From contig CADCUI010000005.1 in NCBI GenBank assembly GCA_902805845.1, positions 1-54,732 on the forward strand: 54,732 nt of DNA, read 5' to 3'. This DNA is from an uncultured Nocardioidaceae bacterium (GTDB taxonomy: Bacteria; Actinomycetota; Actinomycetes; Propionibacteriales; Nocardioidaceae). Of this stretch, positions 1-7,573 are shown one piece after another. The position numbers and the translations under genes were made by a program. The notes beneath the pieces are model-generated. The model made no database searches and was not told the origin of the DNA. It was given only the letters and a program-made list of their open reading frames with translations. Within the stretch, counting starts at the first letter, position 1; every line of letters starts with the position of its first letter.

Positions 1-266
1 CCGCCATCCGCGACGTGCATGCCGCGGTCCCGGACATGCACTTCACGATCGAGGATTCCGTCGTCGACGGTGACCGAGTCTGGGTAAGGGTGCGGGGCCG
101 TGGGACGAACACGGGCGCGTTCTTCGGACCGCCGTCAGGTCAGCCGGTGGACATCACCGTGTTCGACCAGGCGCGGGTCGTCGACGGCCAAATCGTCGAG
201 CACTGGGGGGTGCCCGACCGGTTCGCGTTGCTCGCGCAGACCGGTGTGCTCGCGCGTCTGGGTTGA
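1..266 (+). CDS. SnoaL-like / ester cyclase family protein (5' partial)
   Basis: The C-terminal part of a small NTF2-fold protein, open from base 3 and therefore cut by the window edge. The visible 88 residues carry the pattern of SnoaL-like polyketide-cyclase/ester-cyclase relatives: a DMHFTIED-type strand, a GRGTNTGAFFGPPSG segment, and a closing IVEHWGVPD motif followed by a short hydrophobic tail. Proteins of this fold bind small hydrophobic ligands or act as cyclases and hydrolases; the substrate cannot be told. An internal GTG at 15 is unlikely to be the start because similarity-like sequence continues upstream of it. Confidence 0.75.
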   Translation, partial: AIRDVHAAVPDMHFTIEDSVVDGDRVWVRVRGRGTNTGAFFGPPSGQPVDITVFDQARVVDGQIVEHWGVPDRFALLAQTGVLARLG

Positions 267-487
267 GCGAAACGACGAGCGACGGTGGAATGGTGCTTGC
301 GCCGGGGTGCTCGACGCCGCTCGGCGATCAATGCCTCCATCGAGGCACAGCAGCAGGTTTTCAGCATAGTCATCGCAGCACCCGAATTCATCCGACTCAA
401 GTACGGCCATGACTAGATTCCCGCTCCACCTGGAGGAAGAGGTCGCCCACCTTGGTGGGTTGGGCGACTCTGATCCAGCAAAAGTGG
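267..487. other. Intergenic stretch, nothing assignable
   Basis: About 220 bp between two convergent genes. It is less GC-rich than its surroundings. Reverse-strand open frames cross it but show no recognisable domain and no good ribosome binding site. A short imperfect hairpin (CCCACC/GGTGGG around 447-460) might help terminate transcription; there is no T-run. Confidence 0.3.
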
Positions 488-1123
488 TCAGTCGCTCGGT
501 GGACTGGTCGACCGGGCGGCGTTCTGCCGCCGCGTCTGCCATGCCCGCTTCGCGGCCCGGCTCCGCTTTCGCCGTGCTCGCTCGGCCTCGAGGGACGCAC
601 GTTCGAGCGCGCGCTGCTGGCGCAGCACGGCGTTCTCCGCCCTGCGCTGCTCCGCGGCGATGACCGCCTCCGAGCGCACAGGCCAGACGTAGGGCAGGTC
701 GTCGGGCACGCCGGGGAAGATCGGCCGGTAGTACTCCGGGTCCTTGCGCACCAGGGCTGACCGGTGGCTGTGATGGACCGCGTCGTCGCCGAGCCAGGGC
801 GGGAGCGCGCCTGCGGCCGCGAGCTCGGCCTGGGTGCGGACCTGGTCGACGCCGGCGGCTCGCAGGTCGGTCGCGATCGTCGCGGCACACGTGTCGCCGA
901 AGCCGAGCTCGAGCCACACCTCACAGCACGTGAAGCCGTAGCGGCCCAGCGCCTCCTCGAACCCCTTCCACATCATGACGGCAGGGTGATTCGCCCACCC
1001 GTATCCAGAACGCGTCAGCGCGCGCACGACCTGGATGGTCTCGACGCGCTGCTTGCCGAGCCGCTTGGCGTCGAGCGCGCGAGCCGAGCGCTCGAAGTCG
1101 GCGTACGGCAAGAAGGTCTGCAC
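488..1123 (-). CDS. MSMEG_6728 / pyrimidine dimer DNA glycosylase family protein
   Basis: A 211-residue protein beginning VQTFLPYADF, the hallmark N-terminus of the actinobacterial MSMEG_6728 family, placed with pyrimidine-dimer DNA glycosylase (Pyr_excise) proteins. It continues with RLGKQRVETIQVVRAL and a GYGWANHPAVMMWKGFEEAL segment, both typical of that family, then a conserved DTCAATI stretch. The last 60 residues are an Arg/Ala/Glu-rich basic tail, probably a helical extension. The GTG at 1123 is chosen because homologues begin with (M/V)QTF; an upstream in-frame ATG at 1156 would add 11 unlike residues. It lies just downstream of a broken Nei/Fpg start, so this was probably a two-gene base-repair locus. 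The family link is from recognition; enzymatic activity is inferred. Confidence 0.75.
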   Translation of the reverse strand: MQTFLPYADFERSARALDAKRLGKQRVETIQVVRALTRSGYGWANHPAVMMWKGFEEALGRYGFTCCEVWLELGFGDTCAATIATDLRAAGVDQVRTQAELAAAGALPPWLGDDAVHHSHRSALVRKDPEYYRPIFPGVPDDLPYVWPVRSEAVIAAEQRRAENAVLRQQRALERASLEAERARRKRSRAAKRAWQTRRQNAARSTSPPSD

Positions 1124-1178
1124 CTCGGCACCATCCCCGGCGCGCCGACTGTCCAACCGCTCGCCCCCGGTGGCCGGG

Positions 1179-1304
1179 CCAGCCCGGCTGCTCCACCGGA
1201 TGGAAGTACGCCGTGCGGCTGTCCACCTGTGCGACCGTGACGCGGTCGACCCTTGCAGCGCCCATCACTCGTGCGAGGCGATGGAGGGTGTGGCCTTCCG
1301 GCAT
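1179..1304 (-). pseudogene. Remnant of a Nei/Fpg-family DNA glycosylase gene
   Basis: An ATG at 1304 with a good ribosome binding site (GGGAGG, about 7 nt upstream) opens a frame starting MPEGHTLHRLARVMG. P-E-G-H-T directly after Met is the catalytic N-terminus of endonuclease VIII-type (Nei/Fpg) glycosylases, where the amino group of Pro2 and Glu3 carry out base excision. Resemblance stops after about 18 residues. A further stretch, SRTAYFHPVEQPGW, faintly recalls the C-terminal zinc-finger end of the family. The frame then runs on out of register into the next gene. A full Nei is about 260 residues, so most of the gene is missing, presumably by internal deletion. Confidence 0.55.
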
Positions 1305-1335
1305 CTGGCCACCCTCCCGAACTGCGTCAGTGCGG

Positions 1336-2514
1336 TCAGGGCACGCGGACGACGACCACGGCGATGTCGTCGCGGGCCAGGTGCTCCTGGTACTCGAGCA
1401 CGTCGTGCAGGACGGCGTCGGCGAGCTCCGCAGCCGGCCCGGCATGGCCGTTGACGACGCGCAGAAGCCCGTGTTCGCCGTACATCTCCCGGCCACGGCG
1501 CCCCTCGGTCACCCCGTCGGTGTAGAGGAGCAGCATCTCGCCCGAGCTGAGTAGGAGGTCCGTCTCGGTTCGGGCGACTCCCGGAAACGCTCCCACGAGC
1601 GGACCCGGCTCGCCGACCACCTCAGCGGGCTGACCCTGCTTGAGGTGCAAGGGGAGCGGATGGCCGCCGACCGAGAGGGTGGCGTTCCACCCTCGGTCGG
1701 TGCGGCGCAGCCGCAGCAGTACGACGGTGCAGAACCGGTCGGTCCCCTGGGCGATGAGGACCTCGTTCAGCCTCGACAGCGCCTCAACCGGATCCGGCGT
1801 CTGCACCGAGACGGCACGAACGGTGTAACGGACCAGCGCCGTGACGACCGCCGCCTCCACACCCTTGCCGCAGATGTCGCCCAGGATCACGACCCAGTCG
1901 TCCTCGGCCACCTGGAAGACGTCGTAGAAGTCACCACCCACCTCCTCGCCGGTGCCGGCGGGCCGGTAGACCCCCGCCACGTCGAGCCCCGGCACGTGGG
2001 GTGGTGTGGGCGGGATCAGCGTCTGCTGGAGGGTCTGTGCCAGCGCTCGAGCACGCGCCTCGGACTGCTCGGCGCGGTGCTTCTCGCGGAGCAGTTCCCG
2101 TTCGTACTCGCGTCGGTCGGTCGCGTCGAACAGCGCCACCCGCACCACTCGGGGTTCCCCGTGAGGGTCACGTTCCAGGACGGCGTTGACGAGCACCGGC
2201 AGCCGGCGCCCGTCCGCGGTGACGACGTCGAGTGCCAGCTCCCGGGCGGAGCCCTGCATACGCAACATCGGTGCGTAGTGGGTCTCGTGGTAGATCCGCC
2301 CTCCCACGCTGAGAAGCTGGGCGAACGTGCGGCGTCCGACGAGCCCTTCTCGCCGGAAGCCGGTCCAGGACAGGAACGTCTGGTTGACCTTGACGATGGT
2401 GCCGTCGGGGGCGGTGGAGAGGTAGCCGCAGGGAGCCCGGTCGTACAGCAGCTCGGGGTCGTCCTCGAGCAGCGCCTCCTGGAAGGCCTCCTGAGCCGGC
2501 CCGGCTCCGGTCAC
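1336..2514 (-). CDS. rsbP: RsbP-like PAS-PP2C phosphatase (energy-stress sensor)
   Basis: A 392-residue cytoplasmic phosphatase. Residues about 20-125 form a PAS domain (APCGYLSTAPDGTIVKVN, then FLSWTGFRREGLVGR). Residues 130-165 are a charged coiled-coil linker, and 170-392 form a SpoIIE/PP2C domain with metal-binding Asp195 in VGGDFYD, Asp213 in GDICGKG and the closing RDDIAVVVV. This is the domain order of Bacillus subtilis RsbP, which dephosphorylates the anti-anti-sigma factor RsbV under energy stress. It lies 4 bp behind an rsbQ homologue, the same gene order as in Bacillus, with a GGAG site before its GTG start. No anti-sigma or anti-anti-sigma gene lies nearby, so its target must be elsewhere. 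Confidence 0.85.
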   Translation of the reverse strand: MTGAGPAQEAFQEALLEDDPELLYDRAPCGYLSTAPDGTIVKVNQTFLSWTGFRREGLVGRRTFAQLLSVGGRIYHETHYAPMLRMQGSARELALDVVTADGRRLPVLVNAVLERDPHGEPRVVRVALFDATDRREYERELLREKHRAEQSEARARALAQTLQQTLIPPTPPHVPGLDVAGVYRPAGTGEEVGGDFYDVFQVAEDDWVVILGDICGKGVEAAVVTALVRYTVRAVSVQTPDPVEALSRLNEVLIAQGTDRFCTVVLLRLRRTDRGWNATLSVGGHPLPLHLKQGQPAEVVGEPGPLVGAFPGVARTETDLLLSSGEMLLLYTDGVTEGRRGREMYGEHGLLRVVNGHAGPAAELADAVLHDVLEYQEHLARDDIAVVVVRVP

Positions 2515-2518
2515 GCGG

Positions 2519-3316
2519 TCAGGCTCCTACGAACTGGCGGATGACCGCCGTCGTCTCGTCCGGTGCGCTGAGGTTCGGGCAGTGACCCGTGGCAGTCAGC
2601 GTCACGAGCCTGCTGCCGGCGATGCGCTGGTGCACGAACTCACCCACGGAGTCCGGTGCGATCACGTCCTTGCTGCACTGGAGGACGAGGGTCGGGACCC
2701 TGACCCGGGCAAGGTCGTCCCGGTTGTCGCTGAGGAACGTCACCTCGGCGAACCGCTTGGCGATCGCAGGATCTGCGCGGCAGAAGCTCTCGGTGAGCTC
2801 CTGCCCGAGCTCCGGCCGCTCGGTGTTGCCCATGATCACCGGCGCCATCGCCGTCGACCAGCCGAGGTAGTTGCTGTCCAGCGACTCCAGCAGCTCTGTG
2901 ATGTCTGCCTCCGAGAACCCCCCCACGTAGCCGTCGTCGTCGATGTAGCGGGGCGAGGGACCCACCATGACCAGCTTGGCGAACCGGTCCGGCTCGCGCA
3001 GTGCGGCCAGCATCCCGATCATCGAGGACACGGAGTGACCGACGAAAATGACGTCCCTGAGGTCGAGTGCCTCGCAGATCTCGAGTACGTCGGTCGCGTA
3101 GCCGTCGAGCGATGAGTACTTGGCGACGTCGTACGCCGACTGGTCCGAGCCTCCGGCGCCGACGTGATCGAACAGGGCGACGCGGAAGCGGTCCTCGAAC
3201 TCGGGCGCGACGAACCGCCACATGTGCTGGTCGCAGCCGAAGCCGTGCGAGAAGAGCATCGGCTGTCCGTCAACACCGCCGAAGAGCCTGACGTTGTTCC
3301 GGGCCAAGGGATCCAT
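2519..3316 (-). CDS. rsbQ: RsbQ-like alpha/beta hydrolase, activator of RsbP
   Basis: A 265-residue alpha/beta hydrolase resembling Bacillus RsbQ along its length: HGFGCDQHMWRFVAPEF, DHVGAGGSD, LDGYATDVLEICEALDL and the nucleophile elbow FVGHSVSSMIGML. The catalytic triad reads Ser95, Asp217 (QCSKDVIAP) and His245 (TGHCPNLS), almost the same numbering as in Bacillus. RsbQ is needed for the PAS phosphatase RsbP to respond to energy stress, probably by acting on a small hydrophobic ligand. The ATG at 3316 is chosen from homologue length. A TTG at 3346 would add ten residues and sits too close to a GGGAGG for a clear decision. First gene of an rsbQ-rsbP operon. Confidence 0.85.
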   Translation of the reverse strand: MDPLARNNVRLFGGVDGQPMLFSHGFGCDQHMWRFVAPEFEDRFRVALFDHVGAGGSDQSAYDVAKYSSLDGYATDVLEICEALDLRDVIFVGHSVSSMIGMLAALREPDRFAKLVMVGPSPRYIDDDGYVGGFSEADITELLESLDSNYLGWSTAMAPVIMGNTERPELGQELTESFCRADPAIAKRFAEVTFLSDNRDDLARVRVPTLVLQCSKDVIAPDSVGEFVHQRIAGSRLVTLTATGHCPNLSAPDETTAVIRQFVGA

Positions 3317-3411
3317 GGCCGGCAGACTACGCCGAACGCTGACCAAACACCTCCCGCACGATCACGCTTCACGACTCGCTCCCCGGGCAGCAGCGGCGCC
3401 GGATGACCGGC

Positions 3412-3435
3412 GTTGTCCAGCAGCCGAATGGGTAA
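3412..3435 (+). promoter_or_regulatory. Candidate sigma-B/F-type promoter for the glycerophosphotransferase gene
   Basis: GTTG at 3412-3415, 14 bp, then GGGTAA at 3430-3435. This matches the stress-sigma consensus (GTTT or GNNT, 14-16 bp, GGGTAT/C/A) known for Bacillus sigma-B and actinobacterial sigma-B/F/H. It lies 75 bp before the ATG at 3510. Prediction only. Confidence 0.4.
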
Positions 3436-3509
3436 GAAGCCCCGTCGGAGTCCGAGCATGCCCAATCGCGACCGAGGACCGGAAGGAGCGGGCAGGAGAA
3501 GGAGCACAC

Positions 3510-4691
3510 ATGCGCGTGGTCTACAACAGTTTCAACGGTCGCTACAGCGACAGCCCGCGCGCCGTCTACGAAGCGGTCACCCGGCGTGGGGCTGCTCAAG
3601 ACGCAGTCTGGCTCGTCGACCGCGAGTTCGCCAGCACCTTCCCGGCCGACGTCGCCACGGTGCCCATCTACACCGATGCCGCGGTCGAGGCGCTCGAGTC
3701 CGCCGACCTCGTGGTCTCCAATGGGCACCTCGAGATGGCCTGGATCAAGAAGCCCGGCGCAACATATGTCCAGATGTGGCACGGTACGCCGCTCAAGCGG
3801 ATTCACGCCGACGCGCTGGGTGGTCCACCGGGTCTCCTGGAGCATCTCTCGCTCGACGTCGACCGGTGGGATGTGCTGCTCTCGCCCAACCCCTACAGCA
3901 CCGAGACGATGCGCCGGGCCTTCCGCTGGTCGGGGGAGATCTTGGAGACCGGCTATCCCCGCAACGACATCCTCCGCTCCGCGCAGGCCGGGGAGGTCCG
4001 CGAGCGGCTCCGACGCAAGCTGCACATCGAGGACGGGCGCACGGCGGTGCTGTACACGCCCACCTGGCGTGACGACGCTTTCTGGGACGAGTCCCCCGAC
4101 CGGGGTGCCCTGGCCCTCGACGTCGAACGGTTCACCGCCGACCTCGGCGACGACCACGTCCTGCTGGCGCGCCTGCACTACAAGATCACCGGCATGATGC
4201 GAGGCGTCGACCATCCGGCAGTCGTCGACGTATCCGCCTACCCCGACGTGGCCGACCTCTACCTGGCCGCCGACGCCCTGGTGACCGACTACTCCTCGAC
4301 GATGTTCGACTTCGCGGTCACGGGGAAGCCCGAGCTGTTCTACGCCTACGACCTGGATCGCTACCGCGACCAGCTACGCGGGTTCTACTTCGACCTGTCG
4401 GTCGACCCGCCCGGACCGTTGTCTACGACCACCGAGGCCCTCATCGCCGACATCCGGCGGCTCCCGGAGGTCCGAGCGGAGCACCAGCAGGCGTACGCGC
4501 GGTTCCAGGACAAGTTCTGCCCGCTCGACGACGGTCATGCCACTGATCGCTTTCTGGAACGCTTCTTCGGGGCCTCGTCTTCAGGGTCCCCTCGTCCGGC
4601 GACGCCAGACTCCGCCAAACTTCCGTGGCAGCGCAGGAGGGTCGAGCGCGTGACCCGAGGAGACGACCCGGTGGTTGCCAAACCGATTTGA
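3510..4691 (+). CDS. CDP-glycerol glycerophosphotransferase family protein
   Basis: A 393-residue teichoic-acid-polymerase-type transferase. It moves a polyol-phosphate from a CDP-activated donor to a growing cell-wall or surface polymer at the inner face of the membrane. Seen: YNSFNGRYSDSPRAVYEAV near the start, YVQMWHGTPLKRI, NPYSTETMRRAF, ETGYPRNDIL, VLYTPTWRDD, LARLHYK and ALVTDYSSTMFDFA, the ordered motifs of the family. There is no signal peptide or membrane helix. The ATG at 3510 is preceded by a strong AGGAGAAGGAG site; the open frame extends upstream but without family sequence. It stands alone, without tag/tar neighbours, so the polymer it builds is unknown. A sigma-B-like promoter lies upstream. 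Confidence 0.85.
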   Translation: MRVVYNSFNGRYSDSPRAVYEAVTRRGAAQDAVWLVDREFASTFPADVATVPIYTDAAVEALESADLVVSNGHLEMAWIKKPGATYVQMWHGTPLKRIHADALGGPPGLLEHLSLDVDRWDVLLSPNPYSTETMRRAFRWSGEILETGYPRNDILRSAQAGEVRERLRRKLHIEDGRTAVLYTPTWRDDAFWDESPDRGALALDVERFTADLGDDHVLLARLHYKITGMMRGVDHPAVVDVSAYPDVADLYLAADALVTDYSSTMFDFAVTGKPELFYAYDLDRYRDQLRGFYFDLSVDPPGPLSTTTEALIADIRRLPEVRAEHQQAYARFQDKFCPLDDGHATDRFLERFFGASSSGSPRPATPDSAKLPWQRRRVERVTRGDDPVVAKPI

Positions 4692-4750
4692 TCCGTCCGA
4701 TCGTCCGTCCACGTGCTCGTTGGCGAATCCCCGTGGCCTGAGGCCGTCGC

Positions 4751-5740
4751 TCAGAAGAGCAAGAGAATCGGCACGAACGAGGCCAGGGCGGCGACACCGG
4801 TGGCGTACGTCGCCAGGACCAACGCCCGACGCTCCACCCGCCTGAGCGCGGCAATTGTGACCGTCATGCCGAGGCCGAACATCGCCGCGCCCAGAGCAAG
4901 CACGGCGACCTTGTCGGCACCGCTGATCACGACGCTGGGCACCAGGCCGGTGCTGCGGACGGCGACGGCGGCCAGGAAGCCCCACACGAACCAGGGCACG
5001 ACGGGGGCGCCCACGGTTTCCGCGTCGTCCCCACCACCCAGGCGTCGCGCGGCGACGAACACCGCCCCCAGGAGGGCCACCCGGGCAAGCTTGACGGTCG
5101 TCGCCGCAGCCAGGGCCGACGGGCCGAGCAGGGCTGCTGACGCGACCACCTGGGCCACCTCGTGGATCGACGCCCCTGCCCACACCCCGGCTTGCACGTC
5201 GTCGAGCCCCAGCAGCCCGGAGGCGAGCGGCAGCAGGGGAATCATGGCGGTGCCGAAGACGGTCACCAGGGCGATCGCGATGACGACGTCCGCGGATCGA
5301 CGGCGTACGCCGGACTCGACCGCTGCGATCGCCGCCGCACCACAGACGGAGAAACCGGCCGCGATCAGGAGGACCAGTCCCGGCTCCAGACCCATCCGAC
5401 GGCCGACCAGCCAGGTGGCGGTGAAGGTCACGGCGACGGCGACGGCAGCGACGACGGCCCCGCGCAACCCCACCTCGCCGAGGTCGGCGAGCGAGAGGCG
5501 GAGCCCGAGCAGCACGATGCCTGCCCGCAGGACGGTCCTGGTGAGCCGGGCGTCGTGCCAGCTGCTCGTCCGCTCGGCGCCCCCGACGTTGATGACGAGG
5601 ATGCCCAGCACCAGGGCGACCAGGAGCGGGCTGGCGAGCGGCACCACCGTCCCGACGCCGACGGCCACGACGGCGGCCACCGAGCACGCCAGGACGGCGT
5701 TTCGCGATGGCTGGCGACGGGTGTCGACGAGGGTGGTCAC
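4751..5740 (-). CDS. YeiH family putative sulfate exporter
   Basis: A 329-residue integral membrane protein with about ten hydrophobic segments, of the YeiH/UPF0324 family. Diagnostic pieces are LGILVINVGG near the N-terminus, RAGIVLLGLRLSL, AAGFSVCGAAAIAAVE, AGASIHEVAQVVA and the closing GLGMTVTI. The family is called sulfate exporter by annotation and is often next to the LysR regulator YeiE, exactly as here; the true substrate in this organism is not shown. The GTG at 5740 has GGAGAT nine bases upstream and gives a normal family length; an open frame further upstream would overlap the regulator start. Divergent from the LysR gene. Confidence 0.85.
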   Translation of the reverse strand: MTTLVDTRRQPSRNAVLACSVAAVVAVGVGTVVPLASPLLVALVLGILVINVGGAERTSSWHDARLTRTVLRAGIVLLGLRLSLADLGEVGLRGAVVAAVAVAVTFTATWLVGRRMGLEPGLVLLIAAGFSVCGAAAIAAVESGVRRRSADVVIAIALVTVFGTAMIPLLPLASGLLGLDDVQAGVWAGASIHEVAQVVASAALLGPSALAAATTVKLARVALLGAVFVAARRLGGGDDAETVGAPVVPWFVWGFLAAVAVRSTGLVPSVVISGADKVAVLALGAAMFGLGMTVTIAALRRVERRALVLATYATGVAALASFVPILLLF

Positions 5741-5796
5741 GGACCCACGATCTCCGGTGGTCGCGGTCGGGAGAAGGGACCAATATGGGCGTGCGA

Positions 5797-5813
5797 CATA
5801 AGGTCGGCTTATG
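5797..5813. promoter_or_regulatory. LysR-type operator overlapping the LysR start codon
   Basis: A perfect inverted repeat, CATAAG-gtcgg-CTTATG, containing the T-N11-A core (TAAGGTCGGCTTA) expected for LysR-type regulators. Its right arm includes the ATG of the LysR gene at 5811. Its position between two divergent genes suggests autoregulation and control of the YeiH gene. Confidence 0.6.
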
Positions 5814-6689
5814 ACCCGCGTCGAGGTGGATGCGCTCCGGCTCCTCGTGGCCATCCGCGATGCGGGCAGCATCGCCGGGGCCGCTCACCGGCTGGGCGTG
5901 ACCCAGCCGGCCGCCTCCTCCCGGCTGCGGGCCATGGAGAACCGGCTCGGTCTCACGCTGGTCAGCCGTCGTGCGGCGGGGTCACAGCTGACCGAAGCCG
6001 GCCACGCGCTGTGCGGATGGGCCGAACCCGTCTTCGATGCGCTCCACAGGGTCGAGCTCGGGGTCGACGCCCTCGTCGGCGGCACGAGCAGCGACATGGC
6101 CGTGGCCGCTTCCCGCACCATCGCCGAGCACCTTCTGCCCGCCTGGATCTCCGCGCTGCGCCGGCGCCGGGCGGAGCTCACCTTGCACCTGTCCGTCACG
6201 AACAGCCGCGGGGTGCTGGACGCCGTACGGACCGGTCGGGCGCAGATCGGGTTCATCGAGACACCGGGGTCGCCGCGGGGCGTCGAGTCGCTGGTGGTGG
6301 GCTGGGACGACCTGGCGCTGGTCGCCCCGCCCGCGCACCCGTGGGCCAAGCGCCGCGCGCCCGTCAGTCGGGCAGAGCTGCGGGGAGAAGCACTGATCGT
6401 CCGCGAGGTCGGCAGCGGCACCCGGGAGACCCTGGAGCGGCACGTCGGCGGAGAGCTGACCGCCATCGCGATGCAGACCGACTCGACCAGCGCGATCATC
6501 GGCGCCGCGCTCGGAGGCCTGGCCCCTGCAGTGGTCTCGTCCCGGGCAGTCGCTGCCCAGGTCGAAGCGGGAACGCTCGTCGAGGTGCCCATCGAGGGGG
6601 CCCTGCGACGCCCGTTCCGTGCTGTGTGGCGGGCCGGGGAGCGACCTCGCCCTCCGGCCACCGACCTCTTGGCCTGCATCAGCGGATGA
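5811..6689 (+). CDS. LysR family transcriptional regulator
   Basis: A 292-residue LysR-type regulator. The N-terminal winged helix-turn-helix is clear (LRLLVAIRDAGSIAGAAHR, VTQPAASSRLRAMENRLG, LVSRRAAGSQLTEAGHAL). Residues 90-290 form a periplasmic-binding-protein-like co-inducer domain. It sits between two exporters for oxidised sulfur compounds (YeiH upstream and divergent, TauE downstream and convergent), so a role in sulfite or sulfonate handling, like enterobacterial YeiE or CysB-type regulators, is the best inference. The start ATG lies inside its probable operator; no strong ribosome binding site precedes it. Confidence 0.88.
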   Translation: MTRVEVDALRLLVAIRDAGSIAGAAHRLGVTQPAASSRLRAMENRLGLTLVSRRAAGSQLTEAGHALCGWAEPVFDALHRVELGVDALVGGTSSDMAVAASRTIAEHLLPAWISALRRRRAELTLHLSVTNSRGVLDAVRTGRAQIGFIETPGSPRGVESLVVGWDDLALVAPPAHPWAKRRAPVSRAELRGEALIVREVGSGTRETLERHVGGELTAIAMQTDSTSAIIGAALGGLAPAVVSSRAVAAQVEAGTLVEVPIEGALRRPFRAVWRAGERPRPPATDLLACISG

Positions 6690-6779
6690 CAACGCGCAAG
6701 CGTGCGTCGGGCGACCCCTGATCAGTAGCGGTTTCGACACGGTCGAGGGCGAGCGGGCAGCCACAGGCGACGAGGCGAC

Positions 6780-7514
6780 TCACCCGCGCACGGCGTTGAC
6801 GACGAGTACCACCGCGGTGACCACCAGGCCGATGAGCACCGTCCTGCGGAAGACGTCGGTGGGCAGCCGCCTCGAGAGTCGGTGGCCCAAGGGCAGCACG
6901 ACGGCGATGGGGACGAGAGCGAGGAGGCTGTCCAGAAGGCGGTCAGCGGTGTAGAGCCCCAGCCCGGCGATCGTCACAACCTGGACCGTCGCGAAGACGA
7001 GCAACAGCACCGACACGGAGAAGACATAGGCGGGTGGAGCGAGGGCGAACCCGTGCAGATAGGTCGTCAGCAGCGGCCCGGAAACGCCTGTGGCGCCGTG
7101 CAGACCGCCGGCCATCATGCCCACGGGCGGTGACGTCCATCGGGTGAGCCGGGGGGGCAGGGAGAGGTGTGGACGGCGCACGACGACGAGGACGTATCCC
7201 AGGATCACCAGGGCAAGGGCAACCGAGAGCAGGCGGCCGTTGACGGCGGTCAGGACGATGGTGCCCGCGACGGCGCCGACGATCCCGGTGGCAGTCAGGA
7301 CGCGGAGATCCCTGGTTGCCGCCGCTGCGTCACGGTTCGCCCAGACAAGCCAGGCGTTCGACGCGATGCCAGGGATCGCCATGATGACGACTGCTCGCTC
7401 CACGCCCAGGATGGCGGCCATGATCGGGATGGCGATCTGGGGAAGGCCGGTGCCTGTGACTCCCTTGACGAAGGCACCCACGGCGATCGCCGCGACGATG
7501 ACAACGATATCCAT
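6780..7514 (-). CDS. Sulfite exporter TauE/SafE family protein
   Basis: A 244-residue membrane protein with about eight hydrophobic helices arranged as two half-repeats. It starts with VGAFVKGVTGTGLPQIAIPI, the TauE/SafE signature (gxxxGxxGxGGg), and has a second loop GLHGATGVSGPLLTTYL in the C-terminal half. TauE/SafE proteins move sulfite, sulfoacetate or other small anions out of the cell. It converges on the LysR gene and is one of two candidate sulfur-anion exporters in this locus. The ATG at 7514 fits the family N-terminus. Confidence 0.82.
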   Translation of the reverse strand: MDIVVIVAAIAVGAFVKGVTGTGLPQIAIPIMAAILGVERAVVIMAIPGIASNAWLVWANRDAAAATRDLRVLTATGIVGAVAGTIVLTAVNGRLLSVALALVILGYVLVVVRRPHLSLPPRLTRWTSPPVGMMAGGLHGATGVSGPLLTTYLHGFALAPPAYVFSVSVLLLVFATVQVVTIAGLGLYTADRLLDSLLALVPIAVVLPLGHRLSRRLPTDVFRRTVLIGLVVTAVVLVVNAVRG

Positions 7515-7573
7515 GCAACCCTCAGCTGCCCGTCGTCATCTCATCGCCTCTCGTCCTGAGGGCCGTCGCGTCG

